Positions 16,494-25,468 are shown, numbered from the stretch's first letter. The stretch is DNA of 48,245 bases from Halobacteriales archaeon QS_4_69_31 (GCA_003021655.1 PXRP01000028.1:23635-71879); one strand, 5' to 3'. The notes: generated by a model not told the origin, from the letters alone. Made by a program: numbers and translations.

Positions 16494-17579
16494 ATGGACG
16501 AGCGGGGTTCACGCGAGAACTTCACCCGGACCGGCACGCTCGGGATAGAGGAGGAGTACTTCGTCGTCGACGCCCAGGGGCGACCGACATCGGGCACCGA
16601 CGAACTCGTCTACGGGTCCGAGCCGCCGGAGGTCCTGGCCGGCCGTCTCGACCACGAACTGTTCAAGTGCGTCATCGAGGCCCAGACGCCGACGATCGAA
16701 CCCGGAGAGGACCCGCGGGCGGCGCTAATCGAGGTCCGCGAGGCGCTCGTCGAGCACGCCGAGGCCCACGGTTTCGGCATCGCCGCGGCGGGTCTCCACC
16801 CGCTCGCGAAGTGGCGGGAACTCGAACACGCGGAGAAACCCAGGTACCGGGCCCAGCTCGATCGTATCCAGTACCCCCAACACCGGAACACGACGGCCGG
16901 CGTCCACGTCCACGTCGGGGTCGACGACGCTGACAAGGCCGTCTGGGTCGCCAACGAGATCCGGTGGCACCTGCCGGTCATGCTGGCGCTGTCGGCCAAC
17001 TCGCCGTTCTGGAACGGCTTCGACACCGGGCTGGCCTCGGCCCGCGCAAAGGTCTTCGAGGGACTCCCGAACACGGGGATGCCGACCGCGTTCGCTGATT
17101 ACGAGGCCTTCGACACCTTCGAGCGCCGGATGATTGAGACCGGGAGCATCGACGACAGGGGCGAACTCTGGTTCGACGTGCGCCCCCACTCCGGACTCGG
17201 CACTGTCGAGGTGCGCACGCCGGACGGCCAGGCCGACCCCGACCGCGTGATGGCGTTCGCCGAGTACACGCAAGCTCTCGTCGAGGACCTGGGCGCGCGC
17301 TACGAGGACGGCGAAGCGGGCAGCGACTACCGGCGGGAACTCTACGAGGAGAACAAGTGGCGCGCGCTGCGGTACGGCCACGACGCCAGCCTCCTCGACA
17401 AGTCCTTCGAGACGACGACCGACCTCGGGGAGATCGTCGACCGCGAGGCCGACCGCCTGGGGATAGCGGGTATCCGCGACGTCTACGACGGCGAGAGCGG
17501 CGCACAGCGCCAGCGCCGGATCCGCCGCGAGGACGGCGTCGCCGCGCTGGCCGACGCGCTCGCGCTCCAGTCGGAGTGA
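16494..17579 (+). CDS. gshA: Glutamate-cysteine ligase (haloarchaeal GshA)
   Basis: This 361-residue protein belongs to the GCS2 family of ATP-dependent glutamate-cysteine ligases: [16 protein letters not shown] near the start, [10 protein letters not shown], and the conserved VEVRTPDGQ near residue 240. In haloarchaea the product gamma-glutamylcysteine is itself the main low-molecular-weight thiol, since glutathione synthetase is absent. It probably supplies the thiol buffer. A TTG three codons upstream is in frame, but the ATG at 16494 is the better start given the TATA spacing. Confidence 0.9.
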   Translation: MDERGSRENFTRTGTLGIEEEYFVVDAQGRPTSGTDELVYGSEPPEVLAGRLDHELFKCVIEAQTPTIEPGEDPRAALIEVREALVEHAEAHGFGIAAAGLHPLAKWRELEHAEKPRYRAQLDRIQYPQHRNTTAGVHVHVGVDDADKAVWVANEIRWHLPVMLALSANSPFWNGFDTGLASARAKVFEGLPNTGMPTAFADYEAFDTFERRMIETGSIDDRGELWFDVRPHSGLGTVEVRTPDGQADPDRVMAFAEYTQALVEDLGARYEDGEAGSDYRRELYEENKWRALRYGHDASLLDKSFETTTDLGEIVDREADRLGIAGIRDVYDGESGAQRQRRIRREDGVAALADALALQSE

Positions 17580-17611
17580 CGCCCGAGCGTGGTCTCCCGA
17601 CCCGTCGGCAA

Positions 17612-17620
17612 GGTTTTTAT
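17612..17620 (+). promoter_or_regulatory. TATA-like box for the winged-helix regulator
   Basis: GGTTTTTAT about 39 nt before the ATG at 17655, which would leave a leader of about 10 nt holding GAGAGGA, a possible ribosome binding site. Confidence 0.45.
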
Positions 17621-17654
17621 CCACCAGGGGCTTTCGTCCTTCTAGAGAGGACGC

Positions 17655-18287
17655 ATGTCTGCCGACGATACAACCGACGACGACGAGTCCGAGTACGAGG
17701 AGTTCGACGGGGACGGCGGGAACGTCCGCGAGCGGCTCGAAGAGGAGGCCGACAGGGCCGTCGACCAGCTCGACGAGGGGATCGTGGACCTCCTCTCGTG
17801 GGTGCTGGAGACCGAGACCCGCACGCGCATCTACGTCTATCTCCGCCAGCACCCCGACAGCACGAGCGACGAGATCGCCGACGGGACGGGCCTCTATCCC
17901 AGCACCGTCCGGGAGGCGCTGGCCGAACTCCACGACGAGGGCAAGGTCTCCCGCCAGAAGCGCGAGAGCGACGGCGCGGGCAACAACCCCTACGAGTACT
18001 CGGCGATGGCCCCGAGCGAACTCGTCGGCACCATCGTCGACGACGTCCAGTCCGAACTGAACACCGTCTTCAACCTCGACGACGTCCTCGGCGCTGGCGA
18101 CGACGAACCGGTCCACGACGAGGAACCCGTGACGATCACCGTCGAGGACGCCTCCGACGACGAGGCGGACGGGGACGAAGACGCCGGAGCGAGCGACGGC
18201 GACGAGGCGGCCGACGCGAGCGACGGTGACGACGAGGCGGCCGACGTGAGCGACGGTGACGACCAGGACGAGGACGACACGTCGTGA
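17655..18287 (+). CDS. Winged-helix transcriptional regulator with acidic repeat tail
   Basis: This 210-residue protein has a central winged helix (about 50-115): LVTETR-like start then RIYVYLRQHPDSTSDEIADGTGLYPSTVREALAELHDEGKVSR in consecutive helices, the layout of ArsR/TrmB-like repressors. An acidic N-terminal arm precedes it. The last 60 residues are a repeat-rich tail of Asp/Ala/Ser units (DEAADASDGD-type, about three copies) with almost no hydrophobics. Target genes are unknown; it is flanked by gshA and coaD. The tail repeats are also visible at DNA level (18170-18270). Confidence 0.82.
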   Translation: MSADDTTDDDESEYEEFDGDGGNVRERLEEEADRAVDQLDEGIVDLLSWVLETETRTRIYVYLRQHPDSTSDEIADGTGLYPSTVREALAELHDEGKVSRQKRESDGAGNNPYEYSAMAPSELVGTIVDDVQSELNTVFNLDDVLGAGDDEPVHDEEPVTITVEDASDDEADGDEDAGASDGDEAADASDGDDEAADVSDGDDQDEDDTS

Positions 18288-18421
18288 CCGGAGACGGCCC
18301 CCGGCCCCCGGCCCGCAGTCCGGCGGCCGTGGGTTTGCAGTCCACCGTTCACGGTTCACGCGACCCGTGAGTCAGTCAGCCGGCCGGGGACCGTTCAATC
18401 CGCGTCCCGGTGGGGGTTACG

Positions 18422-18437
18422 TGACAGCGCGCTGTCA
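18422..18437. promoter_or_regulatory. Perfect 16-bp palindrome upstream of coaD
   Basis: TGACAGCGCGCTGTCA is its own reverse complement. It lies about 22 bp upstream of the coaD TATA-like box, the position of a BRE/activator or operator site. The protein binding it is unknown; the winged-helix gene next door is a candidate. Confidence 0.5.
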
Positions 18438-18458
18438 TCTACCGGCCGAGCCGAAGGC

Positions 18459-18467
18459 ACTTTATTC
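18459..18467 (+). promoter_or_regulatory. TATA-like box for coaD
   Basis: ACTTTATTC centred 26 nt before the ATG at 18489. Confidence 0.55.
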
Positions 18468-18488
18468 AGGGCCGCACAGTCACCGGGT

Positions 18489-18992
18489 ATGAAGGTCGCG
18501 CTGGGTGGGACGTTCGACCCGATCCACGACGGACACCGCGCGCTGTTCGAGCGCGCGTTCGAGGTGGGAGACGTGACCGTCGGGCTGACGAGCGACGACC
18601 TCGCGCCGACCTTACGCGACGACGACCGCTACGTCCGCCCGTTCGACGAACGGCGACGCGACCTGGAAGCCGAACTCGAAGCGTTCGCCGAGGAGTTCGG
18701 CCGGTCCGTCGAGGTCCGCCGGCTCGACGAACCGACAGGCATCGCGACCGAACCTCAGTTCGACGCGCTGGTCGTCTCCCCCGAGACCGAGGCCGGCGGC
18801 AAACGCATCAACGAGATCCGCCGCGACCGCGGGGTCGACCCCCTCGACCTGGAGGTCGTCGACCACGTCTACGCCGAGGACGGCGAGATCATCTCCAGTA
18901 CGCGCATCGTCGACGGCGAGATCGACGAACACGGCAACCTGACGCCCGACAGCGACGGCCGCCCTCACCCCGACGACATCGCCGGATCCTGA
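18489..18992 (+). CDS. coaD: Phosphopantetheine adenylyltransferase (archaeal CoaD)
   Basis: This 167-residue protein is a nucleotidyltransferase with GGTFDPIHDGH (6-16), containing the HxxH ATP-phosphate site, and the second signature ISSTRI near 138. It adds AMP to 4'-phosphopantetheine to give dephospho-CoA, the penultimate step of coenzyme A synthesis. Archaeal-type PPATs of this length lack the bacterial hexamer features. The C-terminal 20 residues are acidic and probably disordered. Confidence 0.92.
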   Translation: MKVALGGTFDPIHDGHRALFERAFEVGDVTVGLTSDDLAPTLRDDDRYVRPFDERRRDLEAELEAFAEEFGRSVEVRRLDEPTGIATEPQFDALVVSPETEAGGKRINEIRRDRGVDPLDLEVVDHVYAEDGEIISSTRIVDGEIDEHGNLTPDSDGRPHPDDIAGS

Positions 18993-19116
18993 ACTGCCGG
19001 TCGTCTCCTCCACGTTCTCGGGTCTCTCTACTCGGTCGCACAGTCCCGGCTCCCACGCGTCTCCAGTCGGGTGGGGGCTGTCTGCTCGGCCGTATTCTCC
19101 CGGTACGGCCACACCG

Positions 19117-19174
19117 TCACCACTTCGGGAGTCGCGCCTCTCTCACTCCGGGAGTCGTGCGGTCACCACTCGGG
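19117..19174. repeat. Short direct repeats at the 3' end of the TFB-like gene
   Basis: GTCACCACTTCGGG (19117-) recurs as GTCACCACTCGGG (19161-), and CTTCGGGAGTCGCGC recurs as CTCCGGGAGTCGTGC about 22 bp later. The second copy covers the stop and last codons of the TFB-like gene. This suggests local duplication of the gene end. Confidence 0.45.
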
Positions 19175-19471
19175 GGCGTCGTGGCCGGCGCTTTCGAGGA
19201 CCGCCTTCCAGCGTTGCTGGACGGTCAGCCGCGCGACCCCGGCGGCGTCGGCGACCTCGGCCTGCGTCCGGCGCTCGCCCTCCAGGAGGCCGGCGACGTA
19301 GAGGCTGGTGGCGAGCATCGCCCGCTTGGAGCGCTCGTCGTCGGGCAGGTTCGAGAGAAAGAGGTCGACCGCACGCGAGCGCGCCGACTCGCCGTATCCC
19401 AGCCGTTCGGCGACGCCCTCGAGGTCGTCCAGCCACGCCTCGTTCTCGACCTGGTCGCGGGCGCTGTACAT
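19163..19471 (-). CDS. Single-cyclin-domain TFB-like protein
   Basis: This 102-residue protein resembles one cyclin repeat of transcription factor B (TFIIB). It has five predicted helices and a C-terminal GERRTQAEVADAAGVARLTVQQRWK segment, which matches the recognition helix region of the second cyclin repeat that contacts the BRE. It lacks the zinc ribbon, B-finger and first cyclin repeat of true TFB (about 300 residues). It may bind BRE-like DNA or compete with TFB, but that is inference. ATG 19471 is chosen over the adjacent GTG 19474 because it lies 29 nt after the TATA box. Confidence 0.8.
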   Translation of the reverse strand: MYSARDQVENEAWLDDLEGVAERLGYGESARSRAVDLFLSNLPDDERSKRAMLATSLYVAGLLEGERRTQAEVADAAGVARLTVQQRWKAVLESAGHDAPEW

Positions 19472-19495
19472 CACACGCGGCTTGGCGGGCGGCGG

Positions 19496-19504
19496 CCTTA
19501 AACC
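19496..19504 (-). promoter_or_regulatory. TATA box for the TFB-like gene
   Basis: GGTTTAAGG on the minus strand, 29 nt before the ATG at 19471. Confidence 0.6.
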
Positions 19505-19529
19505 TTCAAGGCCGGACAGGCGTGGTGGT

Positions 19530-19743
19530 GTCGAGCGTGACGGGACGCCGGTCTACGAGACGGCGGTCGAGGCCGGCGACATGGTGTCCAGCGACGAGGA
19601 CGAGGAGCCGGTCTTCCGGGTGGAGTACCGCGCCTTCGACGAGGAACCCGGCTATCGCGTCGCCTGCCGTCGTCGACCGCCTCGCCAAGCTACACACCAC
19701 CGGCGGTCAGCGCCAATGGATTTATTCCGGTCGACCGTCGTGA
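19530..19743 (+). pseudogene. Possible degraded small gene
   Basis: Two adjoining frames have gene-like codon use. The first reads VERDGTPVYETAVEAGD through DEEPGYRVA (to about 19665). The second, shifted by one base, reads AVVDRLAKLHTTGGQRQ and stops at 19743. Joined, they make a plausible acidic protein of about 70 residues with no good start codon. I do not recognise the family. A small remnant with a one-base frameshift is the simplest reading. Confidence 0.3.
19719..19727 (+). promoter_or_regulatory. TATA-like box for the 19751 operon
   Basis: GATTTATTC centred 28 nt before the ATG at 19751. Confidence 0.5.
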
Positions 19744-19750
19744 TTCCCCA

Positions 19751-20233
19751 ATGGACGCGTCACGGCTGGTGGTGTACGCGTCGGTGGCGCTGATGGTCGC
19801 CCTGACGGTCCTCTCGGGCCCGGTCGTCGGCGCCGTCGACCTCACGACACCGGTCGTACACGGGGCAGTCGGCGAGGGGAACGTCACCGTCGAGTCGGTC
19901 GAGGCGCCCGCGACCGCGCGGATAGACCGCGGCTTGCAGTCCGAGTCCTACTACCTGAAGGTGCCCGACACCCGGGTCAGGGCTTCCTCGATCACCGGCA
20001 AGCCCGTCGTCTCCTACCGCATCGAGATCCCGGGGCTCAACTACACGCGGTCGACGGCTCACTTCCTAGACTCCGACGACGCCGGCGTGGTCGCGTTCTC
20101 GATCGCCGAGGACACGCTCGGGAGCGACCGCGTCGACGCGGAGCGCTACGGGGGCCGTATCCGGCTCGTCGTCCGCGGGACCACGGAGTGGGTCGTCTAC
20201 GAGGGCACCGTCACCGTGGAGGTGACCGAATGA
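19751..20233 (+). CDS. Secreted or membrane-anchored protein of unknown function
   Basis: This 160-residue protein has an N-terminal hydrophobic segment (residues 7-29, ending GPVVGA) that fits a Sec signal peptide. The rest is beta-rich, with SYYLKVPDTRVRASSITGKPVVSYRIEIPGLNYTRS and a C-terminal [13 protein letters not shown] strand. One NYT sequon could be N-glycosylated. No family is recognised. It overlaps the next gene by 4 nt, so it may work with that large membrane protein at the cell surface. Confidence 0.78.
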   Translation: MDASRLVVYASVALMVALTVLSGPVVGAVDLTTPVVHGAVGEGNVTVESVEAPATARIDRGLQSESYYLKVPDTRVRASSITGKPVVSYRIEIPGLNYTRSTAHFLDSDDAGVVAFSIAEDTLGSDRVDAERYGGRIRLVVRGTTEWVVYEGTVTVEVTE

Positions 20234-22161
20234 GACTGGCGGCCGGCCGGCGGTGGGAGCCGACCCGACGGCGGCTGGCCGCGGCGCGGGCGCTACTCGT
20301 CCGGGTGTTCTTCGGGTCGGGCCACGGCGTCGCACTCTTCCTCGGGACGCTCGCGTTCGCCGGGCTCTACTGGCGGGTCGGCGTGTTCATCAACGACACG
20401 TACACGCTGGCCAACGCCTTCGTGAGCCTCGCGGAGGGGTACCTCCACGTCGACGAAGCGGTCTACGGACCCGGCCTGGACACGCCGGGGATGGTCGTCA
20501 GCGAAGGGCAGGTCTACGGGCGCAACTACGGGCAGCTCGTCGTCTCGCTACCGTTCCTGTGGGCGATGGAGGCGGCCGGGACGGTGGCGGACCCGGGGCT
20601 GGTCCTCCCGCTGGCGTGGGGGCTGGTCGCCGTCGCGCTCGGCGCGACGAGCGGTCGCCTGGTCGGACGTGCGACCGCCGGTCGGGCCGTCGGCGCGGTC
20701 TGTGGCCTGGCGGTCTTCCTGGCCAGCGCCGCGGTCGCGCGGCCGCTTGACCCGGTGCTGTTCCCGGTGGTCGCGCTCCAGGCGGCCACGCTCGTCGCCA
20801 CGGCCCTCGCGGCGACGACGCTGTATCGCCTCCTCGCCCGGCCGTACGGGGACGCGGTCGGAACGGCCGCGGGAGTCCTCGCCGTGACGGCGACCCCGAT
20901 GGGGTTCTGGGCGACGATCCCGAAACGCCACGCGTTCACCGTCGCGCTCGTGCTCGGGGTCTGTTACGCGCTGTACCGGAGCCGCGAGCCGGCGGACCCC
21001 GAGGCGCTGCTCCCGCCGGTCGGCTTCCGGGCGCTCGCGTACGGGCTGGTCGGCCTGATGACGTGGCTCCACGGCGGCGAGGCGTTCGTCGTCTTCCTCG
21101 CGCTCGTCGTCGTGGACGTGCCGACTGCGCCGTCGAACGACGTCCGCTCGCTCGCCGTCCTCGCGGGGGTCTTCTGTCTGTCGCTGGTGCCGTTTCTCGT
21201 GACCAACACCCTGATCGCCGGCGACCCGCTCCAGCCACCCCGGATGCTGCCTGATTACGGCGGCGTCGTCGGGGAGAGCGGTTCCGGCGCTGGCGGGGAA
21301 GCGGGCGGTTCCGGCGAGGGGTCGGGGTCGTTTGTCACGGCGGTGTTTCCACCGGCTGTCGCTACGACCCTCCTGGCAGTATCGGACCGCGTCGGGACCC
21401 TGCTGCACCCGTTCAGACTCGGGCTCTGGGTCGTCGCCGACAAGCCGGACGCGCTTCTCAGTACGTTCGTCCGTAGCGGGTACAGCGACCGGCTGGTCGG
21501 CGAGAACCTGAAGCAGGCGATCAATCTGTCCGTGGCCGAGGCTGGCCCGCTGGTGGGCGGCGTCGTCGCCGGCGTGGCGGTCCTGACCCGTCGGGCACAG
21601 CGGGTCGACGGGCGTGAGGCCGTCCGTGAGTTCCGGTCGCGTCTCGACGCCGCGGGACCAGCGCGGACGACGGACGCGTTCGCGGCCGTCTGTGGTCTCC
21701 TGTTCGTCCTCGTCTATCTCCCGCGGTTGCCGGTACATGCGCAGGTCACGGCGCGGTACCTGCTGGTCCTCTACCCGCTCGCGCTCTACGGGCTGGTCCG
21801 ACTCGGGCCGCTCAGGCGCGTCCTCGCGGACCACTGGCAGACGGGGCTGTGGACCTGGGCCGGGGGCGTGTTCGTCGGCGGACAGCTGTTCGTCGTCGCC
21901 GTCGCTGCGGGGTCGCTGGGTCGGGGGAGCGCCTTCCAGTTGCACGCGCTCGCGGGGCTGGGCGCGGCGGCGCTGTTCGCGGTCCTCGCGTCCGCGAGCG
22001 TCCTGACCGACCGGGCCGACCGGGCGACGGCACTGGCCGCCGGCCTCGCCGCGGCGCTGGGCACGAACCTCGTCGTCCTCTCGGGGCTGGTCTACTTCCA
22101 GTACGGCCCGTACGCCCTCCCGGCAGCCGGGGCGGTCGCGGACCTCCTGTCGGCCGTCTGA
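20230..22161 (+). CDS. Large polytopic membrane protein, glycosyltransferase-like
   Basis: This 643-residue protein has about 12 hydrophobic helices, with a large extracellular-type region after the first (residues 55-105, [19 protein letters not shown]). The overall plan, and the [25 protein letters not shown] segment near 520, recalls GT39/GT-C type polyprenyl-phosphate glycosyltransferases. I do not see a decisive catalytic motif. A Gly/Ser-rich loop lies near 345-365. It is co-translated with the secreted protein before it (ATGA). Envelope glycan or lipid work is an inference. Confidence 0.75.
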   Translation: MRLAAGRRWEPTRRRLAAARALLVRVFFGSGHGVALFLGTLAFAGLYWRVGVFINDTYTLANAFVSLAEGYLHVDEAVYGPGLDTPGMVVSEGQVYGRNYGQLVVSLPFLWAMEAAGTVADPGLVLPLAWGLVAVALGATSGRLVGRATAGRAVGAVCGLAVFLASAAVARPLDPVLFPVVALQAATLVATALAATTLYRLLARPYGDAVGTAAGVLAVTATPMGFWATIPKRHAFTVALVLGVCYALYRSREPADPEALLPPVGFRALAYGLVGLMTWLHGGEAFVVFLALVVVDVPTAPSNDVRSLAVLAGVFCLSLVPFLVTNTLIAGDPLQPPRMLPDYGGVVGESGSGAGGEAGGSGEGSGSFVTAVFPPAVATTLLAVSDRVGTLLHPFRLGLWVVADKPDALLSTFVRSGYSDRLVGENLKQAINLSVAEAGPLVGGVVAGVAVLTRRAQRVDGREAVREFRSRLDAAGPARTTDAFAAVCGLLFVLVYLPRLPVHAQVTARYLLVLYPLALYGLVRLGPLRRVLADHWQTGLWTWAGGVFVGGQLFVVAVAAGSLGRGSAFQLHALAGLGAAALFAVLASASVLTDRADRATALAAGLAAALGTNLVVLSGLVYFQYGPYALPAAGAVADLLSAV

Positions 22162-22211
22162 CCCGATCCGGGACCGTGTCACTCTTGGCACACGGTGTCG
22201 ATGCCCCGGGT

Positions 22212-22781
22212 ATGGACCGCCTCAGGGATTCGCTACTCGACGCGCCGATCGTCGAAAAGGAGGGGTATCACTACTTCGTCCACCCGATCAGCGACGGCGT
22301 CCCGATGTTGCGGCCCGAACTGCTCCGGGAGATCGTCATCAAGATCATCCGCAAGGCCCAGCTCGAGGACGTCAACAAGATCGTCACCCCGGCCGCGATG
22401 GGGATCCACATCTCGACGGCCGTCTCGCTGATGACCGACATCCCGCTTGTCGTCGTCCGCAAGCGCCAGTACGGGCTCGACGGCGAGGTGGCGCTCTCGC
22501 AGGCGACCGGCTACTCCGAGAGCGAGATGTACGTCAACGACGTCTACGAGGGCGACCGCGTCCTCGTGCTCGACGACGTGCTCTCGACGGGCGGGACGCT
22601 CACGGGTATTACCGGCGCTCTCGAGGAGATAGGAGCCGAGATCGTCGACATCGTCGCCGTCATCAAGAAGACCGACGGCGAGAACAAACTCGCCGACGCT
22701 GGCTACGAGGCCAAGACGCTGATCAACGTCGCCATCGAGGGCGGCGAGGTCGTCGTCACCGACGACAGGGGCGACGGGTAG
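22212..22781 (+). CDS. hpt: Hypoxanthine/guanine phosphoribosyltransferase
   Basis: This 189-residue protein is the archaeal-type purine PRTase. The PRPP-binding signature is [14 protein letters not shown] (near 118-131), preceded by [14 protein letters not shown]. It salvages hypoxanthine and guanine to IMP and GMP. It aligns in length with archaeal HGPRTases that look like adenine PRTases. The ATG at 22212 begins [19 protein letters not shown], the usual N-terminus. The promoter is not obvious. Confidence 0.92.
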   Translation: MDRLRDSLLDAPIVEKEGYHYFVHPISDGVPMLRPELLREIVIKIIRKAQLEDVNKIVTPAAMGIHISTAVSLMTDIPLVVVRKRQYGLDGEVALSQATGYSESEMYVNDVYEGDRVLVLDDVLSTGGTLTGITGALEEIGAEIVDIVAVIKKTDGENKLADAGYEAKTLINVAIEGGEVVVTDDRGDG

Positions 22782-23388
22782 CCACGCCGCGTCGGGCTGG
22801 GGGGTGAGGTCGACGGCGTCGAGAACTCGCGGTCGGGCCTCGGCCGCTCACACCGACACAGAGAGCGTCTCCGGAAGGGTCGAGAGCGCTGACCGATAGT
22901 TCGAGGTCGCTCCCGATGTCGGCACTCGTATCGACCGCACAGACGCCGATGGCGTCGTTGCGCCGGAGACTCGTCAGAAACGTCGAGTTGGGGAACCGAG
23001 AGACCGAGCGGGTGTCCGTGTGGGCGAACCGCTGAAGCTGTCGGCGCTGGGCCTCGTCGTAGCTGCGGCGTTCGTGGCCGATGAGACACACTTGCCCGAT
23101 GGTCTGGCCGTCGTGTTCCACGTTCGGGCCGGCGTACGAGACGATACCCAGGTTCTGTAGCACCTCGTTATTCCGGTCGCGGGTCAGCGTGTCCCCGTCC
23201 GCGCCGGTACAGGCCAGGAAGTTCTCGACGTCGTACTGTTCGAGCGCCTCCAGCCGGGACCCCTCGTCCTCGGGGGCGAGAAAGCCGACCTGGGCGCTGT
23301 GGGTGATCAGGTCGTCGACGATAGAGCCCAGCCAGCCGACGGCGTCCGCCTCGATCCGGTCGAGCGCGTCCTCGACTGCCGTCGGTGT
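22756..23388 (-). pseudogene. GAF-like sensor gene remnant without a start
   Basis: After the stop of the TIGR00300 gene, the same minus-strand frame stays open with good codon use. It reads VEDALDRIEADAVGWLGSI, then YDVENFLACTGADGDTLT, then GQTIGQVCLIGHERRSYDEA with RRQLQRFAHT. The last part is the end of a GAF-type sensory domain as seen in haloarchaeal signalling proteins. There is no ATG or GTG at its head, and the C-terminus decays into Arg-rich sequence before a stop at 22756. It is best read as a truncated sensor-protein remnant. No other gene lies in this 600-bp stretch. Confidence 0.55.
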
Positions 23389-24651
23389 TCAGTCGCCCGT
23401 CGACGAGTCGCCCCCGCCGTCGGTCTCGTCGTCCAGCAGGTGGTCTGCCAGGATCGGGACGAACGTGCCCACGTCGGTGACCATACCGATGGCCTGGTCG
23501 CTGCCCCGGTCGAGCAACTGGGTGACGGTCGCGGGGTTGATGTCGACACAGACGGTGCGGGTGGTCGAGGGCAGGCAGTTGCCGACCGCGACAGAGTGAA
23601 GCAGCGTCGAGAGCATCAACACGAGGTCCGCGCGGTGGGCCTGCTCGCGGATGGCGTTCTGGGCCTCGACGGCGTCGGTGATGGTCTCGGGCAGCGGGCC
23701 GTCGTCGCGGATCGACCCCGCGATGACGTACGGGACGTCGTTCTCGACGCACTCGTACATCACGCCGGAGTCGACGACGCCGTCGGCGACGGCCGCCTCG
23801 ATGCCGCCCGCGCGGATGATCTCCGAGATGGTGTAGATGTGGTGTTTGTGGCCCTTGCGGGGGTGGTCCAGGCTCTCGGTGTCCATCCCCAGCGACGTGC
23901 CATAGAGGTCCCGTTCGAGGTCGTGGACGGCGAAGCCGTTCCCGATAGAGAGCATGTCGACGTACCCCTCCCGGACCAGTCGCGCCGTGCTCTCGCGCGC
24001 GCCGGAGTGGATGAGCGCCGGGCCACAGACCGCCAGCACCTCACCGCCCTCGCGTTTGGTCTCGGCGATGGCGTCGCCGACCTTCCGGATCGTCGACTCG
24101 GAGGGCCGTTCCGAGGAGACGCCGCCCTGCATGAACCCGAAGGCGCCCTCCCGGCCGCGGGGGCGCTCGGGCGGGCTCACCCGGATGCCCGTCTCGCCGG
24201 TGACCACGAGGTCGCCCTCCTCTATCGCGTTGAGGACCTTCGTGTAGGCCCGGAGGTCCTCGCCGTTCTCGACGACGACCGCACAGTCCATCTCGATGTT
24301 CTCGACGGGGGCCCACTCGCCGTCGACGCGGATCTCGGTGGGGTGGTTCGTCGTCGAGTAGAAGCCGTGGGGGACGACCTGGTCGGCGGGCGCCGGTTCC
24401 AGCGTCGCGTCCTTCGGGTCCGAGAGGTTCGCCCCGTTCTGGTGGAGTTCGTGGATGATAGACTCCAGCGTCGCCTCGTCGTCGGCCTGGACGAGCAGGC
24501 GTGCGTACGATTCGGCGGTCTTGTGCCGGCCGATCTCGAACTCCTCGACCTCGAAGGAGCCACCCATGTCCATGATGATGCCGAAACAGGCCTGCATCAT
24601 CCCCGAGTCGATGATGTGGCCCTCCAGCTCGACCTGGCGTGCGGCGGTCAT
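23389..24651 (-). CDS. TIGR00300 family protein (LOR/SDH-type; ornithine cyclodeaminase-like)
   Basis: This 420-residue protein begins RQVELEGHIIDSGMMQACFG and matches the TIGR00300 LOR/SDH-like family found in archaea and cyanobacteria. N-terminal (~1-100) and LOR/SDH (~100-190) domains are followed by a C-terminal Rossmann-like domain with VLAVCGPALIHSG, SIGNGFAVHDLERDLYGTSLG and KGHKHHIYTI. Some archaeal members are reported to act as ornithine cyclodeaminases, and cyanobacterial relatives combine this with an arginine-degrading domain absent here. I therefore infer an NAD-dependent role in ornithine-to-proline metabolism. The ATG at 24651 lies about 27 nt after a weak TATA-like CACTTACTC. 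Confidence 0.85.
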   Translation of the reverse strand: MTAARQVELEGHIIDSGMMQACFGIIMDMGGSFEVEEFEIGRHKTAESYARLLVQADDEATLESIIHELHQNGANLSDPKDATLEPAPADQVVPHGFYSTTNHPTEIRVDGEWAPVENIEMDCAVVVENGEDLRAYTKVLNAIEEGDLVVTGETGIRVSPPERPRGREGAFGFMQGGVSSERPSESTIRKVGDAIAETKREGGEVLAVCGPALIHSGARESTARLVREGYVDMLSIGNGFAVHDLERDLYGTSLGMDTESLDHPRKGHKHHIYTISEIIRAGGIEAAVADGVVDSGVMYECVENDVPYVIAGSIRDDGPLPETITDAVEAQNAIREQAHRADLVLMLSTLLHSVAVGNCLPSTTRTVCVDINPATVTQLLDRGSDQAIGMVTDVGTFVPILADHLLDDETDGGGDSSTGD

Positions 24652-24672
24652 ACTGTGTGGGTAGATGGCCCC

Positions 24673-24682
24673 GAGTAAGTGG
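24673..24682 (-). promoter_or_regulatory. Weak TATA-like box for TIGR00300 gene
   Basis: CCACTTACTC on the minus strand, about 27 nt before the ATG at 24651. Confidence 0.35.
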
Positions 24683-24750
24683 TTTTGGATACGCGTCCCC
24701 GCAGTCTGGTGGCGTCGGTCCGGTCGCTGGCCGGGGGCGCCGTCGACCCC

Positions 24751-24859
24751 GTGGCGCCAGCGGTCCCCGGGACGCTCCTGGACGAACGCCGTCGAGTCCG
24801 GCGCCGCGCGCAGGGAGGTCGAGTGGCGCCAGCGGTCCCCGGGACGCTCCCGGACGAAC
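24751..24859. repeat. Pair of 37-bp direct repeats spaced 72 bp
   Basis: The segments 24751-24787 and 24823-24859 are identical except for one base (T at 24779, C in the second copy). Each contains GTGGCGCCAGCGGTCCCCGG. The 72-bp period equals 24 codons: on the minus strand both read ERPGDRWRH in an open but ATG-distant frame. The segment 24652-24898 holds no convincing gene, so this is either a degenerate repeat-protein remnant or a regulatory repeat. Confidence 0.6.
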
Positions 24860-24898
24860 CCGTGCCCGACCCTCGCTCCCTTCCCCGGCGCGGCCGGC

Positions 24899-25348
24899 TC
24901 ACTCGAAGTCGGTGTGACACTCCACGCGCCACTCGACCGCCGAGCGGTCGTCGAGGCGGTCGTAGAAGCGGCGCAACCCCGCCGAATCGGTCTCGGGGAG
25001 GACGTGTAACCGGACGGTGCCGTCCCTGACGGCCACCCGGAAGACGTCGGTCGTCCCCTCGTCGCGGACCAGGTACAGCGCCATCGGGAGTTCGTGGAAG
25101 TCGCCGAAGCGGTAGGGGCCGTCCGCCAGGACCGTCTCGACCAGCGACGCAAGGTCCGTGTGTTCGTCGCCGTCCCCGTCTCTGTCGGCGTCCTCGTCCC
25201 TGCCGGCGCCCTCGTTTGCGTCCCCGTCGGGCGCGAGTTCGAAGACCGTCTCGCCCTCGTACTCGACGCCGCCGCTCCGAGGATAGGTCCGCTCGGGCCG
25301 GCTCGGGATCGCAAAGGAGGGGTCACGCGCCATCATCCGGTGAGTCAT
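24899..25348 (-). CDS. Hypothetical haloarchaeal protein
   Basis: This 149-residue protein starts MTHRMMARDPSFAIPSRPERTYPR. It has a low-complexity Asp/Glu/Gly linker (about residues 40-65) and then a compact domain (66-149) with FGDFHELPMALYLVRDEGTTDVFRVAVRDGTVRLHVLPET. No motif is recognised. A GTG five codons upstream is possible, but the TATA box lies 25 nt before ATG 25348 and fits that start. It is transcribed in the same direction as the TIGR00300 gene, separated by the repeat region. Confidence 0.65.
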   Translation of the reverse strand: MTHRMMARDPSFAIPSRPERTYPRSGGVEYEGETVFELAPDGDANEGAGRDEDADRDGDGDEHTDLASLVETVLADGPYRFGDFHELPMALYLVRDEGTTDVFRVAVRDGTVRLHVLPETDSAGLRRFYDRLDDRSAVEWRVECHTDFE

Positions 25349-25367
25349 CCCGGGGTAGGGCACGATC

Positions 25368-25377
25368 GTTTTTAAGT
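25368..25377 (-). promoter_or_regulatory. TATA box for the 24899-25348 gene
   Basis: ACTTAAAAAC on the minus strand, 25 nt before the ATG at 25348. Confidence 0.55.
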
Positions 25378-25468
25378 CCTCGCTGTATCCGCTCCGGTGG
25401 CGTTCACCTTCGGGCGCTCAGTAGCCGCGGCGAGTCGGTCTCTCTCGTAACCGCGACCCTCAAGGGAT

